Shown here piece after piece: positions 31,421-43,342 of a stretch of DNA of 64,000 bases (position 1 is the first letter of the stretch; each line of letters starts with the position of its first letter). The notes under the pieces are model-generated. The model searched no databases. It saw nothing but the letters and a program-made list of their open reading frames with translations, and was not told the origin of the DNA. The stretch spans positions 36,405 through 100,404 of the forward strand of contig JBAKBP010007396.1 of NCBI GenBank assembly GCA_037953745.1, read 5' to 3'. Both the position numbers and the translations under genes were made by a program. Source of the stretch: Lithodes maja. Lineage: Eukaryota; Arthropoda; Malacostraca; Decapoda; Lithodidae.

Positions 31421-34188
31421 ACACCCAGGCCGTGCCACGGGTCCCTACGGTTTGTCCGGGCTGCATACCGGCGAAGGTGGCATAACTGTTGACATAAGCT
31501 CCCGCGGGAACCTACCGGGAAACGCGCGGGAGGAGGATATCCTTCGGCACACGTTTACACGAGAAAGAGGCCACGTTCGGGCACTGGTAAGGGGAACAGG
31601 CAGGCTTCTCTTGCGCAAATAGCGAGTTTTAGGCGAAAAGTACACCTATGCCTATGTAACCAGTGTCAGTACCGCTCACAGTGTAAAGGATACTACGGGA
31701 ATCATTCCACTGGCTCTGGATTCTCGGCTCGGATATGCGTCCGCCGGTTGCTGGCCAAAGCCGTTTGAGTTCCCCTCCAATGTCTAGGGGACCGGTACCT
31801 AACTTAGTGGCCCGAGACTCAACCAAGGTTATCTCGCCAGGCCTATGAGAATGTATCATGCCGCCTGGTTGAGTTATACAATTAAAAAATAGGAGGGTAA
31901 CTATTCTAGGGATATCACAAGAGTAGTGGAATATTATATCTCCAAAAAACAGTAGAATGTTTAGTTTAACTATTACAGGGGACATAGCCTGAGCACGGCG
32001 GCTCTCTGGCATATAAAAGGTTTTCAGTCACAAGTACTGGGGTAAAAAGGCGGGTTGCACGATCTAAGGTACTGTTCTCACCCTGGGGACCATGTAAAAG
32101 GATCCATTTTCTGTAACAAGGAAGGCTTATACGGTAGTAGGCTTCGGCCTACCAGGACCAACAGCAATCTCACCAAACAAGCCGCCCCCCCCCCCCCCCC
32201 CTCCCTTTCCTGAGGGACTAGGTAATAGTGCTATGCCTCCAAGTAATTGTGTTTTTCGTTCCTCCCGCCGGTGGCATGTGTCCGTGTTTCCTCCCGCCGG
32301 TGGCATGAGAAACTTAGGCGCTGACGGCCATAGGGCATAATATTATATTATACCAGTTTTACTGATGTTACATTATAAGTTTTTCAGTCACAATTGACGA
32401 CACCTTCGTGGCTAGATATTGTCTCATTCACGCATTCTTGTGGTTCCGTGGGACCCTATTAATGTAGTACAAACAGCAACCAAGAAGGGTTGATGGCTCT
32501 GTAGTACACAAAGGTTCAGATATACATTCCTTCCTTCCGGTCCCCGGAGGAAAGAAATCACGCTGGAAACGCTTCGGGATAACGGGAAAGGAAAGTTTAT
32601 TGGGATGTCATTTAGTTAATAGTGGACTACCAGTCTACTCTTTAGACGTGAACTCATACGTGCAGTGCACTCGTACTAACCATGTTCACTCCAAACGTCC
32701 CTGACAGGCGAGGTAGAGGCCTCGACTCTGATAGTTTGTTCCTTGGAGGTCTGTCGCAGCAGGCAGAGACCTTGATCCCACTCAGTGCAGCAGTCAGTAC
32801 GGCTAGAGCTAGCCCACCTGAAGTTCTAAAATGAGGGTTACCGGAGCCACAAGAATGACAAGATTATGTCTACGTAACTCAAATAACCTGTATTAACCAT
32901 TTGGGCCACCCTATAGTGGTAAAAGCTAACAAGTCAATCGGTCCTTGGCTCTTGTATAGCCTAGGCTACTCATGCCCCTGACAATCAGAATTTTTTTAGT
33001 CGTAAGAGATCATACCAATGCATAGGCAGATTCAGCTCGAGGTTTGTGATCATTTCGGAACGGATTAGCACATCTAGTCCATCAAAATGTTTTCTCCTAA
33101 GTTCTTGCATACGCCGGAAAAAGTCTTTCGACGACCAGGATCTTGCTGGACAAGTTGAGACAACCACGAGCTGCTTGAGCAAGTAATAGCATTAAGTGCC
33201 TCAGGCCTATTTACGGGTATGACACTGTTCTTTGAGGTTCACTGTTTTAAACATTTACGAAGTCCCAACATGAACGTGAAAAGGCATGCGCATCTTTAGG
33301 TGCTATGTACAGAAATAGTCTGGAGCTTAGGAAAACTACCTTGACTCCCCCCTCTTAGAACCCGCTTAGGATTAACCTACAGCAGTGGTTCGCGTCACGA
33401 AAGAGTTACCTCCTCTACCCTCATTTGTATAAGATATAAATGCGGCAGCGTAATCTTCCCCTCTTTTCAAAAAGTATGTCGGGCACTCTCTTTCGTGACG
33501 TATCCACTAGCAAGCGCTTCTAGATGGTTTTCTACGGCGGAGGAGCTATTGGTCAATGTGATAGTAATTTAAGTCCCTTGGAGGACAGGAAAAGGGGGGG
33601 GAGGGGGAATGAGAGTATCCCAATATACCCTTAAGCCCCTCCGCCAGAAACAGACTCCTCCGCCGGAGAAGACTACTGGCGTTAACAAGAGTGAGCTAGG
33701 TGAAAGCTCATATGTTTTGTTTGGCTTTTAAAAGAATCTATAATTATTTAAAAAGGGGCTATGTAAAAGCTCGTTGAATTATTTTAAGGCAGCTTTCTGA
33801 AAGCTTAAGGCAGCTTTCTGAAAGCTCGTTGAATTGTTTTAGTTGTATGTTAAGAAAAGTTTTTTCTATCATAGTTGCAACTATATAGTTTTGGTTAAGT
33901 ATTAAACTCGTCAATTAGATACAGTTTTATGCCAGATAATGAACTATGAATAGTATAAAATCTGGGATAGTGAGAAGGAGACTATGAATGTCTTCTCAAA
34001 TCGCTATCGAACGGACTCTCAAGACGAGATCCTGTAAATTTTAGGAGCAAATCTTCTTTGAAGTGACGCACTGCTCATATCCTTTCATATTTTTATACTT
34101 TTGTATTGTATGCTAACAATAAAGATTTATTCTGTTATACAAATTCTTGACTATGCCTTACGGTTCTGAGGTTTAGGATATTGTTACG
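31421..34188 (+). other. IG-1 non-coding region between gag-like gene and right end
   Basis: No gene found in six frames. It holds a duplicated TCCTCCCGCCGGTGGCATG (32266 and 32289), a C-tract (32184-32202), a duplicated AAGGCAGCTTTCTGAAAGCT (33785-33826), and a late AATAAA signal at 34120, about 100 bp before the terminal block. This is where a pol gene would lie in a complete DIRS element. Confidence 0.5.
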
Positions 34189-34218
34189 AATGTCCCCCTC
34201 CAGTCTTGGGAATTCAGG

Positions 34219-34740
34219 CAAATCGTCAATGATGGAGGGGCCACTATTAAATTATAGGTTTGATTCCCGGAGGGAAGTAATGAAAACCTAATATTTAGTA
34301 GGGGCCCCGTAATCATTGACGATGCAGGGCCCTCCCATCCATCCCCTTCCCATTTGCTTAATATCTTGGGTGTTATCTTGATATATCAGTGAAGGACGAA
34401 TGGCCGCCTGGTGAGGAGCGGCAAGGAGCCACAACGCAAGAAATCCACCGAAGTGGTAAGCGTGTTATAACTATGTTTAAGTTAAAAAAAAAATATATAT
34501 ATTTTATTTTTACGAAAGTTTTTTTCGTAGTGGGTACCCGATCTAAAGACGACTCCATAAGAGAAGTTGCGTTACACTTATGAGGAATGCTCTGTTCATC
34601 CCCACGGCGGTAGATTCAAACCGGCTGATGCGGGTGTTGAATGGAGACCATTATATTAATAGGCAAATCGTCAATGATTACGGGGCCCCTACTAAATATT
34701 AGGTTTTCATTACTTCCCTCCGGGAATCAAACCTATATTA
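34219..34740 (+). repeat. IG-1 right terminus: arm - terminal repeat - inverted arm
   Basis: Arm 34250-34324 and arm 34669-34740 are exact inverses (ATAGGTTTGATTCCCGGAGG.. to ..TAATCATTGACGAT). They flank 34325-34668, which contains the right inverted terminal repeat. Just outside the first arm, 34219-34250 (ATCGTCAATGATGGAGGGGC..) is the inverse of the extreme left end (25890-25922). This is the plan expected for a DIRS internal complementary region next to the right repeat. Confidence 0.7.
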
Positions 34741-35365
34741 CCAGTCTCGCTAAGGCAGCCTCCCAGAAGCTGGGTGTGCTCAACTGCCTCAAGGGGTTCT
34801 TTACCCCTGTGCAGCTTCTTGCTCTGTACAGGGGCACAGTGCGTCCTTGTATTGAATATTGTTCACATGTGTGGGGAGGATCCTCGCACACCGCACTCCT
34901 AGATAAATTAGATAGGAAAGCCTTTCGTATCATTAACTCCCGTCCAATCACCAGCTCTCTGCAATCTCTCTCTTCGCCGCAATGTTGCATCTCTCACTAT
35001 TCTATCGCTACTACAATAATCAGTGTTCCTCGGAGCTTTCCCAGTGTATACCACCTCTACGTAGGGTACGTAGTACCCGCCTTGCAACACAATCCCACCT
35101 CTACTCTGTGCAACTCTCCAACCCAAGAGTGAAATGCTGTTCTCAGAATTTCTTCTATTCAACTGCTGAGCTCTGGAACTCTCTCCCAGAATCAGTCTTT
35201 CCCTCTTCCTATGACTTAAATTTCTTCAAACTCTGTGTCCAGGCATTTTAGCTCGAACGTCCCTTGATATCGGCCCTGTCACTCTTTGAAATCTAGGGGA
35301 GGCACTCTCTGCAGGCAGCAATGCCTTTTGTCTCCCTCATTCACATAGAAAAAAAAAAAAAAAAG
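34741..35365 (+). pseudogene. Jockey-like LINE, C-terminal end, with A-tail
   Basis: Starts ITSLAKAASQKLGVLN and continues LYRGTVRPCIEYCSHVWGG, SSHTALLDKLDRKAFRI; a 1-base slip at about 34975, then WNSLPESVFPSSYDLN to a stop at 35251. The 3' UTR carries GGCACTCTCTGCAGGCAGC and a 17-base A tail (35348-35365). Closely related to JK-1 (8529-9772). It abuts the IG-1 end. Confidence 0.8.
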
Positions 35366-36070
35366 GAGCGGAAGTGCTCTCCGGATTCGCTCTCGTATCC
35401 TTTTAAACAACCAATCAGACGCTCTGCTGGCGGGTGACGTCCCAGCAATGGCGGCCATCTCCGGAGTTGCTAAGCGTCGCCTTCTGTGCGGGGGAGCGGT
35501 CTTTGTGGAATTGGCCAGAGGGGATGTTATTTTTGGCGGGGTAACTGTCCTGTTTTGTGGTACTGTTCCCCCTTGCCACATGACTCGTTGCCGCCGTTTG
35601 GGGGCTTCCGGGCTTGTAGGTGGGGCGGCCAAGGTTCTTGGCCGCTCTCCCTATCACCTCCAACTAATTTTGTCATGTCCTTTTCTTTCTCCTCCTTTCT
35701 AGTTTTCGTTTTTCCCTCTTCCGCTTTCTCCTGGGGCTGCCATCCGAGGCCGGTCTCCCACCCTTGACCTTTTGTGGTCCCGTCCCTCCCTTCCCTTCCG
35801 GTTGACTTCCCTGTTTGCTTCCTTCCTTTCTCTTTAACTGCTTCGGAGGTTCTAGTTTCCTTCGGGCTTCGCCTTGGTGTCTCTGATCACTGCTGAGTTG
35901 GCAGAGTCCACCTGGCGACAGGTGCTGCCGGCGAGGGCTCGCAAGGCTCGTTGCTGGAGGATAGGCACTATAGGGATGCTTTGGGGTTTCTGACTCTCTT
36001 CTCTCTTCCCAGTGAGTGTGTCGGGTGACTACGCCGGCCCCGTTCTCCATGGGACAAAGCTGCAGGACAA

Positions 36071-38302
36071 ATGCCCGGGTTGTACAAGGTCCCTAGCTCA
36101 AAGCCGAGACCTGTCCCATCTCAATTGGCCGCATTCTGGGTTTCGTGGCCCTGCGGAGGTCTTTCTCCCTTTCGTTGCCAGGGGCACCTGGTAACCGCAG
36201 TATCTTCTTCCATGCTTTACCCCCTTTTCTCTTGTTATGGTGACGACTTATGCTTTTTTCCCTGTTCTTCCCTGTTTATGGCTTCTGCTTTAGTGGTTCC
36301 GGTGAGTGAGCCCCTTGTGGCATGCAGCCTGCCACTTGGGGGTCTGTTGTCTGGCTGTCAGTCCGGTTCACCGCGGGAGCACGGTGAGTCGGGGATGGTT
36401 TTGGGTGCTCTCGACCGGCCCGCTGAACTATCCCTCGGTCGTCGCTCGTCCCTCTCGTCCATTACCGTTCCGAATCCTTCTCCTGCCCTTCCGTCTTCGT
36501 CACGTCTTTCTCCGCCCTCCGCTACCCAGGATTTCATCTCTCCTGTAGTTCTTTCTGCGTCTTCCTCTTCTTCCTCTTCTCCCTCTAGTCTTGTCACCCT
36601 CGACCCTTTTCTGCCCTCCCTCCCTCGTTCTCTTTCCTCTTCTTCTCCAGTTTCGTCCTCTTCTCGTCCTCGCTCCTCGGTCCTCCCTATGTCCTCTCTC
36701 TTTGCACCTCCTTCCTTTACTAAGTTTTTCTCCATCCCTGCTTCTGCGCCTCTAGCCGGTGATGACCTCCTCTTCCACCTGCGTCTCCTTCAACAGGTGG
36801 GAAAGGACGTCACCTTCCACTCCCGCCATGATGCCTCCCGTCTTGTTACCGTCCAAAACGAACTTCAGGCTACTGCTATGTCCTCTTTCGTCGATTGTTC
36901 TGGCACCCCCATCCCGGCTCAAAAAGATCAACGACTCAACTCCTGTACAGGGACTGTCCTGATCCCCGCTTCCATCCGTCTCGGGGGTCGTCCTTTCGCG
37001 GATTGCGCCGACCTCGTCAAGGACATCGTTGTCGCTCAAGACCACAAGGTGGTTAGTGTGGTGTGCTACACTATCCCTCCTCGCGACCTTCGCCGCCATC
37101 CCGCTAACATTGCCAAGATCTCTTTTGATGGACTTTCCCTTCCTGCCCATGTTATTGTCGGTGGTACTCGCCTCCCCGTGACTGCGTCTCTTCCCCGTCC
37201 ACTCCAGTGTCGCAGCTGCTGGCGTTTCGGCCACCCGGCTAAGTTCTGCCGTACAGCCGCTGAGTGCCCACTCTGCCCGCGCTGTGCGCAGTCCGGACAT
37301 GCCGTTGGCGGGTGTCAGTCAACGTCCCAGTTCTGCCTTAATTGCCGCGGGTCTCATTCGGCCGACTCTAAGCTTTGCCCCGTTCATCTGTTTGAGTCTG
37401 AGGTTGCTGTCCTCAAAGCAAGACACGGCCTTACGCTCACCGCAGCCCGCCAAGAGGCTCGTCGCTTGGGCTTCACCCCTCAGTCGTTTTCCAAGACTCT
37501 GTCTCCTCCCTCCTCTTCTTTGCCTCCCTCTGCCACGCCCCCCCCTTTTTCTGGTTCCTCGGTTCCTTCCACCGCCTCCGCTCCCTCCGTCCCCCCGGTC
37601 GCACCAGTTTCGTCATCTGCCTCCCTTCCTTCTACCGGTGCTTCTCCTGGATTTTCTCCTTCCTCCTCTTCAGTCTCCTCCGTTCGTCCTTCCGTCTCTT
37701 CCTTTTCTGTCCCTTTGTCTAACACTTTCTCTGTTCTCAGTCCTTCTCCTACTTCTGCCCCTTCCTCTTGCTCTCTTCCTTGTTCCTCCTCTTCTAGTCT
37801 CCCTCCACGCTCTCACCGTTCCAAGCCTCCCCCCCGTTCTCCGTCATCTTCCTCTTCTAGTCGCCCCAAATCTCCTCCTCGCTCTAAACTTCCCTTCTCC
37901 TCTACCAAACGGGCTCCTGTGCTCCGTTCTTCCTCGCCCGCTTCCTCTTTTAAACGTAAGGGTGGTCTCCGTGATGTGCGGTGCTCCAGTCCCTGCGAGA
38001 AGAAGACGAAGTCGCCTCCTTCTCCTTCTGTTTCCCTTTCTCCTCTCTCCGTCCAGTCTCCTCCTCCTCCCGTCCCTGCATCCCTAGCTTTCTCCTACGA
38101 AACCCTACCTCAGATTGACGAATTTATCCGTTCTTCCCACCCACCACCTTCTACTGTTCACGCCGAAGTTCATCCTACCCCCTCTTCTCTCCCCCCCTAC
38201 CCCTCTCCCGCCTTCCCCTCTCCCGCCTTCCCCTGCCCCGTCCTCTTCCTCCACTCCCCCTTCTGGCCTTCCTCCGGGCCCTCCTCCTCTTCCTCCTCCT
38301 GA
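36071..38302 (+). pseudogene. LINE-K copy 1 ORF1, zinc-knuckle nucleic-acid-binding protein, frameshifted end
   Basis: RNA-binding ORF1 protein. Residues about 60-200 are Ser/Pro-rich. A conserved block around residues 215-370 (DDLLFHLRLLQQVGKDVTF, IPASIRLGGRPFADCADLV, VVCYTIPPRDLR) is followed by three cysteine knuckles: CRSCWRFGHPAKFC, CPLCPRCAQSGHAVGGC and CLNCRGSHSADSKLC (about residues 378-440). After ALKARHGLTLTAARQEARR comes a long Ser/Pro low-complexity tail with basic patches. A run of seven C at 38191-38197 (six in copy 2) shifts the frame, and the protein ends early at 38302. The intended end is probably the stop at 38487-38489, reached in the frame of 38115. Confidence 0.85.
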
Positions 38303-38926
38303 CCCTCCCCCTCTTCCTTCTCCTGCCCTTACCCCCTCCTTCTCTTCCCACCCGCCGTCCGTCCTTCCTCCCTCTTCCGGCCCTCCTCCTTCCTCTCCTC
38401 TTTCTCTGTTAGACCTCCCTATGCCCCCCGGTTTCCAGTCTTCCCCTTCAACGTCTTCTCCAATTCCTGCTCTTATTTCCCATCGTTAGCCTCTCTTGGC
38501 TATATTTTCCACCCACGGTGTTACCTGTATTTTGTAAATATGTTGTATATAGTGTTCGTCTTTTCTTCCCTCTTGTCCGCGTTTTCTTTTTCTTCTTTTT
38601 TGTCTTTAATTTTTTTTTCGCCCATCCGACTTTTCATTGTTGTGCATAAGTGTGTATTCTTCCCTTTCTTTTTTTGTTGGCTTTTGCCTCCTTTTACTTC
38701 TCCACGTTATCCTCATTCACCTTTTCTTAGTTGTACATAAGTGTGTGTGTTTTCCTTTATTGTTATTTGTGTATATTTCTTTCCTTCTATGTGTGTCCTT
38801 CCTCTTTTTCTGTGCGTTCTTATTTTCGGTGGCTTTTGCCTCCTTTTATGGTTTTCTTTTGTCTGTTTTCGTTGTTTTTTTCGTCCTTTAGTCTCCTCTT
38901 AGTTTCTTTTTTCTTTTTCTTTATTT

Positions 38927-41900
38927 ATGTCCATTTTGCAGTGGAATCTTCGTAGTCTTAATGCTCAAAGGATTGACTTAAGTTTTCTTCTTTCTCTTCA
39001 CTCCCCTAAGGTCGTTTGTCTTCAGGAGACTCGTCTTTTCTCTTCTCCTGTTCCCTTTCCTCATTACTCTTTTTATAGTTCTCCCCACTCTCGCCATGAT
39101 ACTTGTCTTCTTATTCATCGTTCTGTCCCTTTTGAAGAGCTGTCCTTTTCTCCTCATTTCCCTTGCACCTTTGCTAGAGTCTATCTTGACCGCTGGTTGA
39201 CAGTGGTTTCTGTATATTTGTCGCCTTCTCTTCCCATCGATTTTTCCGAATTCTCCGGGATTTTATCTAAGTTGCCCACTCCATTCTTAGTCCTTGGTGA
39301 TTTTAATGGTCGGCACACCTTGTGGGGTGACAATGTTATTTCGCCCCGGGGTCGTCGGCTTGAACCTTTTCTCTCGGCCCGTAATCTTTTTATCCTTAAT
39401 TCTGGTACTCCTACTCATTTTGATGCTCGGACTCGTACGTTTTCCTGTATCGATCTTTCCCTGTGTTCCCCTTCAGTTTCCCTTGATTTTCATTGGTCAG
39501 TTCTCGAGAATTCTCACAATTCCGACCATTTTCCCATTCTCCTTTCTCTGACTACCTACTCTCCTACTCCTAACTCCCCTCGTTGGTGCTTCCAGCGGGC
39601 GGACTGGTCTTCTTTCGCTTCCCTTACTGTTCCTTCTTTGCTTCCTCCTCCTTTCTCGTTGGTCCGTGTCATGCTCTCGTTTTTTCTGGATCTGGTTTTC
39701 GGTGCTGCTTTGCCATCCATTCCCCGGACGTCTCGCCCTTTCTCGTCTAAATGCGTCCCTTGGTGGTCTCCTGAGTGTTCCAGGGCCCTCCGGGTTAAAC
39801 GGGCGGCTTGGAAAAGTTTTCGCCGTAAGCGTCTCACCCCTGCTTCTCAGGAGTCATTTTTTCTCTTTCGCCGTGCGTCTGCTCTTTTCCGTCGTACTAC
39901 CAAAGCCGCTAAACGCCGGAGTTGGGAGTCCTATGTTTCTTCTATTACGTCTCGCACTCCTGTCGCTTCGGTTTGGAAACGTATTCGTAAGATCTCTGGT
40001 AAACATCTTCCCTTCCGTGCTCCAGTCCTCCGCATTGATGGTGTTTCTGTGGCAGACTCCGAAACAGTTGCTGATCGATTGGGCTCGTACTTTAGCTCCG
40101 TTAGCAGTGGTTCTCACCTCTCTGCTGAGTTTCACTCGCTTAAAGTCGTTGCGGAAAGTACTCCAATTACTTTTAGTCTTTCCTCTGACGAATCCTATAA
40201 TGCTCCTTTTTCCTCAACTGAGTTACGCACCGCTCTCCGTGCCTGTAAGAACACTTCTGAGGGTCCTGATGGTATCCATTATCTCATGCTCAAACATCTT
40301 TCTTCGCAAGCTCTGGTCTTCTTGTTAGCTCTCTATAACAAGATTTGGTCTTCTGGTGTTTTCCCTCCCTCTTGGAGTACTGCCCTGACCATACCTTTTC
40401 TTAAACCTGGCAAGTCTGGGTTCTCCCCACAGGACTATCGCCCTATTGTCCTTACCAGTTGCCTGTGTAAACTCTTTGAACGTATGATTAACGCTCGTCT
40501 CATGTGGATTCTTGAGTCGCGCCATTTGTTGTCTTCTTCCCAGTTCGGGTTCAGACGTGCTCGTAGTACGCTTGACCCCCTCCTTCGCTTGGATTCTTAT
40601 ATCAGGACGGCTTTTGCTCGTCGTCAAACTGTCATTGCTGTTTTTTTCGATCTCGAAAAGGCCTATGATTCTACCTGGAAGTACCACATTTTGCGTCAGC
40701 TCCGTTCTTGTGGCATTTACGGTAATCTAGGAGTCTTTATTCAGAATTTTCTTTCTTCTCGGTCCTTTCGTGTCGGAGTCGCTTCCCACTTGTCTCGTCT
40801 TTACCCTCGGTTGGAAGGTGTCCCTCAGGGTTGTGTCCTGAGTACCGTCCTTTTTCTCATTGCTATCAACGGTATCGTGTCTTCTCTTCCTGTCGGGGTT
40901 CGGTCTTCCTTGTATGTCGACGACTTTGCGATTTACGCAGCCGACTCAGATATTGCTGCTTTACGTCTTTTTATCCAATCCGCTATTCTGGCTGTTTCTT
41001 CATGGGCAACCCGCCACGGGTTCCGTTTTTCCACCTCCAAATCCTGCGCGATGTCCTTTACTCGTTGCCATTCTATTCCTCATCCTCCTCTTACTCTTTA
41101 TGGTACTGCCCTCCCTTATCGTTCCTCTACTACTTTTTTGGGTCTTACTTTTGATTCTCGTCTTAATTGGTCCGCTCATGTTTCTTCTCTCAAGGTTGCT
41201 GCCTTACTCCGCCTCCGCCTTCTTCAGTCCTTGTCCCACCTCACTTGGGGTGCTGATCGAGCGCTTCTTCTTCGGCTTCATACGGTTCTTGTCCTCTCTA
41301 AGTTGGATTATGGCTGTCAAGTTTACTCTTCAGCCTCTGATTCTGTTCTCCATGCTCTTGATTCTGTTCATCACTCTGGTCTTCGTCTTGCCCTTGGTGC
41401 TTTTCGTTCCTCTCCTGTTGAAAGCCTCTATGCTGAGTCTGGTTTCCCTTCTCTTTATCGCCGTCGGGCTCTCCTGTCCCTTCGTTCTTACGCTCGCCTT
41501 CAACAATTCCCATCTTCACATCTTTCCCTTCCCCCTTCGGTCGTTGCTACTTTTTAGTCTCACCCCCGTCTTGGTTCTCCGTTTTCTGTCCGCATGCTCT
41601 CGCTGCTCGCATCGTGCTCTTTCCCTGTTTCTAACGTCCTCCCTTTCCGCTTTTGCTCTTTTCCCCCCTGGCTTTTCCCTCGTCCTTCGGTTTGCCCTTC
41701 CATCCTTCCTTGTTCCAAGTCCTCTACTTCTCCCCTCGTTCTTCGGTCTCGTTTCTTAGATCACCTCTCTCTTCACGCTGCAACCACTCCTGTGTTTACT
41801 GATGGCTCCAAGACGTCGGTAGGCGTGGGGTTTGCCGTCCTTTTTCCCACTTGCTCGTATCAATATTCTTTACCTCCCGTTGCCAGTATATTAACTGCTG

Positions 41901-42619
41901 AACTTTATGCTATTTTTATTGCCCTCCGTTTTATGTGTTCCTTCCCCTCCTCGTCCTTTACTTTGTTCTCTGATTCTCTCAGTGCTCTCCTTCTCTTACA
42001 GTCCTCCCCTGCTCTACACCCTTTAGTTCTTTCCATTCAGGAATGGCTTTTCCGCCTTTCCGTCCGCAAAAAGCTTGTTCGTTTTTGCTGGGTTCCCAGT
42101 CACGTTGGCGTTTGCGGTAATGAGCGGGTTGATTGCCTTGCTCGTTCTGCTGCCGTGCGGGGTACCCGCTCCTCACTTGCTGTCCCGGCCTCTGATTTCT
42201 TCCCTGCCTTGTCCAGGTTTCTTTGGTCGAGGTGGCAGACTCAGTGGTCCGCTCTCTCCGTTAATAAACTTTGTTCTGTCAAACCGTCCGTTTCTGGGTG
42301 GTCTGATCCCTCCCACCGTAATCGCCGATGGGAGACGGCTTTGGCCCGTCTCCGCATTGGCCACACCAGACTTACCCATTCGTTTTTAATGTCCCGTTCT
42401 CCTCCGACTCTTTGCTCGCGCTGTACCGTTCAGCTTTCTGTCTCCCATCTTTTCCTCGATTGCCCCTTATTTTCCGTTGCCCGCACGCGTTTCTTCCCTT
42501 TTCTGGCTTTCCTCCGCCGGCCGCCATGTCTTGCAGATTTTCTTTCTGAATCTCCCTCGTTTTCTATCTCCCGTATTATGTCCTTCCTTCATCATGTTCG
42601 AGTTCTCGATGATATTTAG
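38927..42619 (+). pseudogene. LINE-K copy 1 ORF2, endonuclease - reverse transcriptase - RNase H, one nonsense codon
   Basis: Same protein as in copy 2 but with TAG at 41555-41557 (TCG in copy 2), cutting the product after 876 residues between reverse transcriptase and RNase H; the frame is otherwise open to 42619 (1230 codons). The endonuclease begins ILQWNLRSLNAQ and has VVCLQETRL, VLGDFNGRHTLWG and NSDHFPILLSL. The reverse transcriptase has DYRPIVLTSCLCKLFE, QFGFRRARSTLD, FFDLEKAYDSTW, GVPQGCVLSTVLF and YVDDFAIY. RNase H has VFTDGSKTSVGVG, AELYAIFIAL, FSDSLSAL and NERVDCLARSA. An endonuclease and reverse transcriptase could still be made; RNase H only by readthrough. Confidence 0.88.
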
Positions 42620-42713
42620 TTAACTTCCTTCCCGTCTTTACCTATTTCGTGCCATATGGCCTTTGTCGCCTGGTGCGTTGACTTCATTAATGTAATGTAA
42701 TGGGGTACTGTTC

Positions 42714-43342
42714 GTCAAGGGGAAACTGCTCCATTTCGTGGTATAACCGGTCAGATTCCAAAGACGGCCTGTTTGTCTCCAGCGATTCTTAGCGCCCCTC
42801 GTTTGTTCTGGAACAGGTATGACTGCTGCTGTGATCAATTTGCTCTAGACATACTGGGAAGTGTTTGTTTATCACATCATAGTGGTTGTCTGGGAAAGTT
42901 AAGTAATTTGGAATTCCCCACGCTGACTTAAGACGTGTTAGCAAGCTGAAACACTTTTAGTCTGATCCTTAAAATTAAATCTGGTTGAACCTGAGCTGGT
43001 ACAGCTTCATTAATCATAGAGATATTTATGCTTTTTCGGCTCAGCAAGGCAATGTTCCTAGAATAGAAGCATTGCCCATTGCTTTATTATTATTATTATT
43101 ATTTGTATTGTTGTAAAATTGGCACCAGTACTATTGTTTTCTTCTCCTCTCCTTGCTGATTCCCGTAATAGCATATTTGTATGTCGTAAAGGATTTATTA
43201 AAACCATATTTCAAAATTATTTTATATATTTTGTAAGAGGATCACAGGACATGCATAAGCTGCGCACATATCAAATACCCATAATTTTACATAGGACGAA
43301 TAAATAAAATTAAAGAGAAAATATAGAAATAAGAGGATATAT
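42714..43342. other. No recognisable gene
   Basis: AT-rich flank with a (TTA)n run (43085-43102). No motif recognised. Confidence 0.4.

Larger units (their letters stand above)
25886..34740 (+). mobile_element. IG-1: large element with inverted terminal repeats and a gag-like gene only
   Basis: The left terminal repeat (25925-26205) is the inverse of 34391-34660. In between are a 1.3-kb leader, one long gag-like gene (27487-30603) and about 3 kb without genes. The right end has two 70-bp inverted arms around the terminal repeat. Two later insertions are recognised: a SINE within the gene (29428-29809) and a TTAA-flanked MITE (30791-31416). Net length is about 7.8 kb. No reverse transcriptase, RNase H, recombinase, polymerase B or DDE transposase is visible. 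A second, diverged copy with the same layout lies inverted at 53705-63260. I infer a DIRS-related, pol-less element; a novel type of DNA transposon is the alternative. Confidence 0.7.
35569..42703 (+). mobile_element. LINE-K copy 1: full-length I/jockey-group LINE, 7.1 kb
   Basis: Starts CCCCTTGCCACATGAC and ends in AATGTAATGTAATG. Ten-base duplication GGTACTGTTC flanks it (35559-35568; 42704-42713). It has a 500-base 5' UTR, ORF1, a 437-base T-rich spacer, ORF2 and a short 3' UTR. It is nearly identical to copy 2, which begins and ends at the same bases. The coding strand is strongly pyrimidine-rich, which creates long spurious frames in parallel registers. Copy 1 is inactivated by one frameshift in ORF1 and one nonsense codon in ORF2. 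Confidence 0.9.

Noticed and set aside
25886..34740. Polinton/Maverick or an integrated DNA virus
   Set aside because: Terminal inverted repeats and size would allow it, but no family-B polymerase, integrase, protease, packaging ATPase or capsid motif is visible.
36752..37300. 182-codon antisense frame, repeated at 46873-47421
   Set aside because: Antisense of the conserved ORF1 block of LINE-K; no independent support.
37284..38087. 267-codon Leu/Pro-rich frame, and its twin at 47405-48208
   Set aside because: Out-of-frame shadow of LINE-K ORF1 caused by pyrimidine-rich DNA; the in-frame protein has zinc knuckles, this one has no motif.
40860..41759. 299-codon hydrophobic frame that looks like a membrane protein, and its twin at 51020-51919
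   Set aside because: Shadow of the reverse transcriptase; Leu/Phe richness comes from CTT/TTC codons read in another register.
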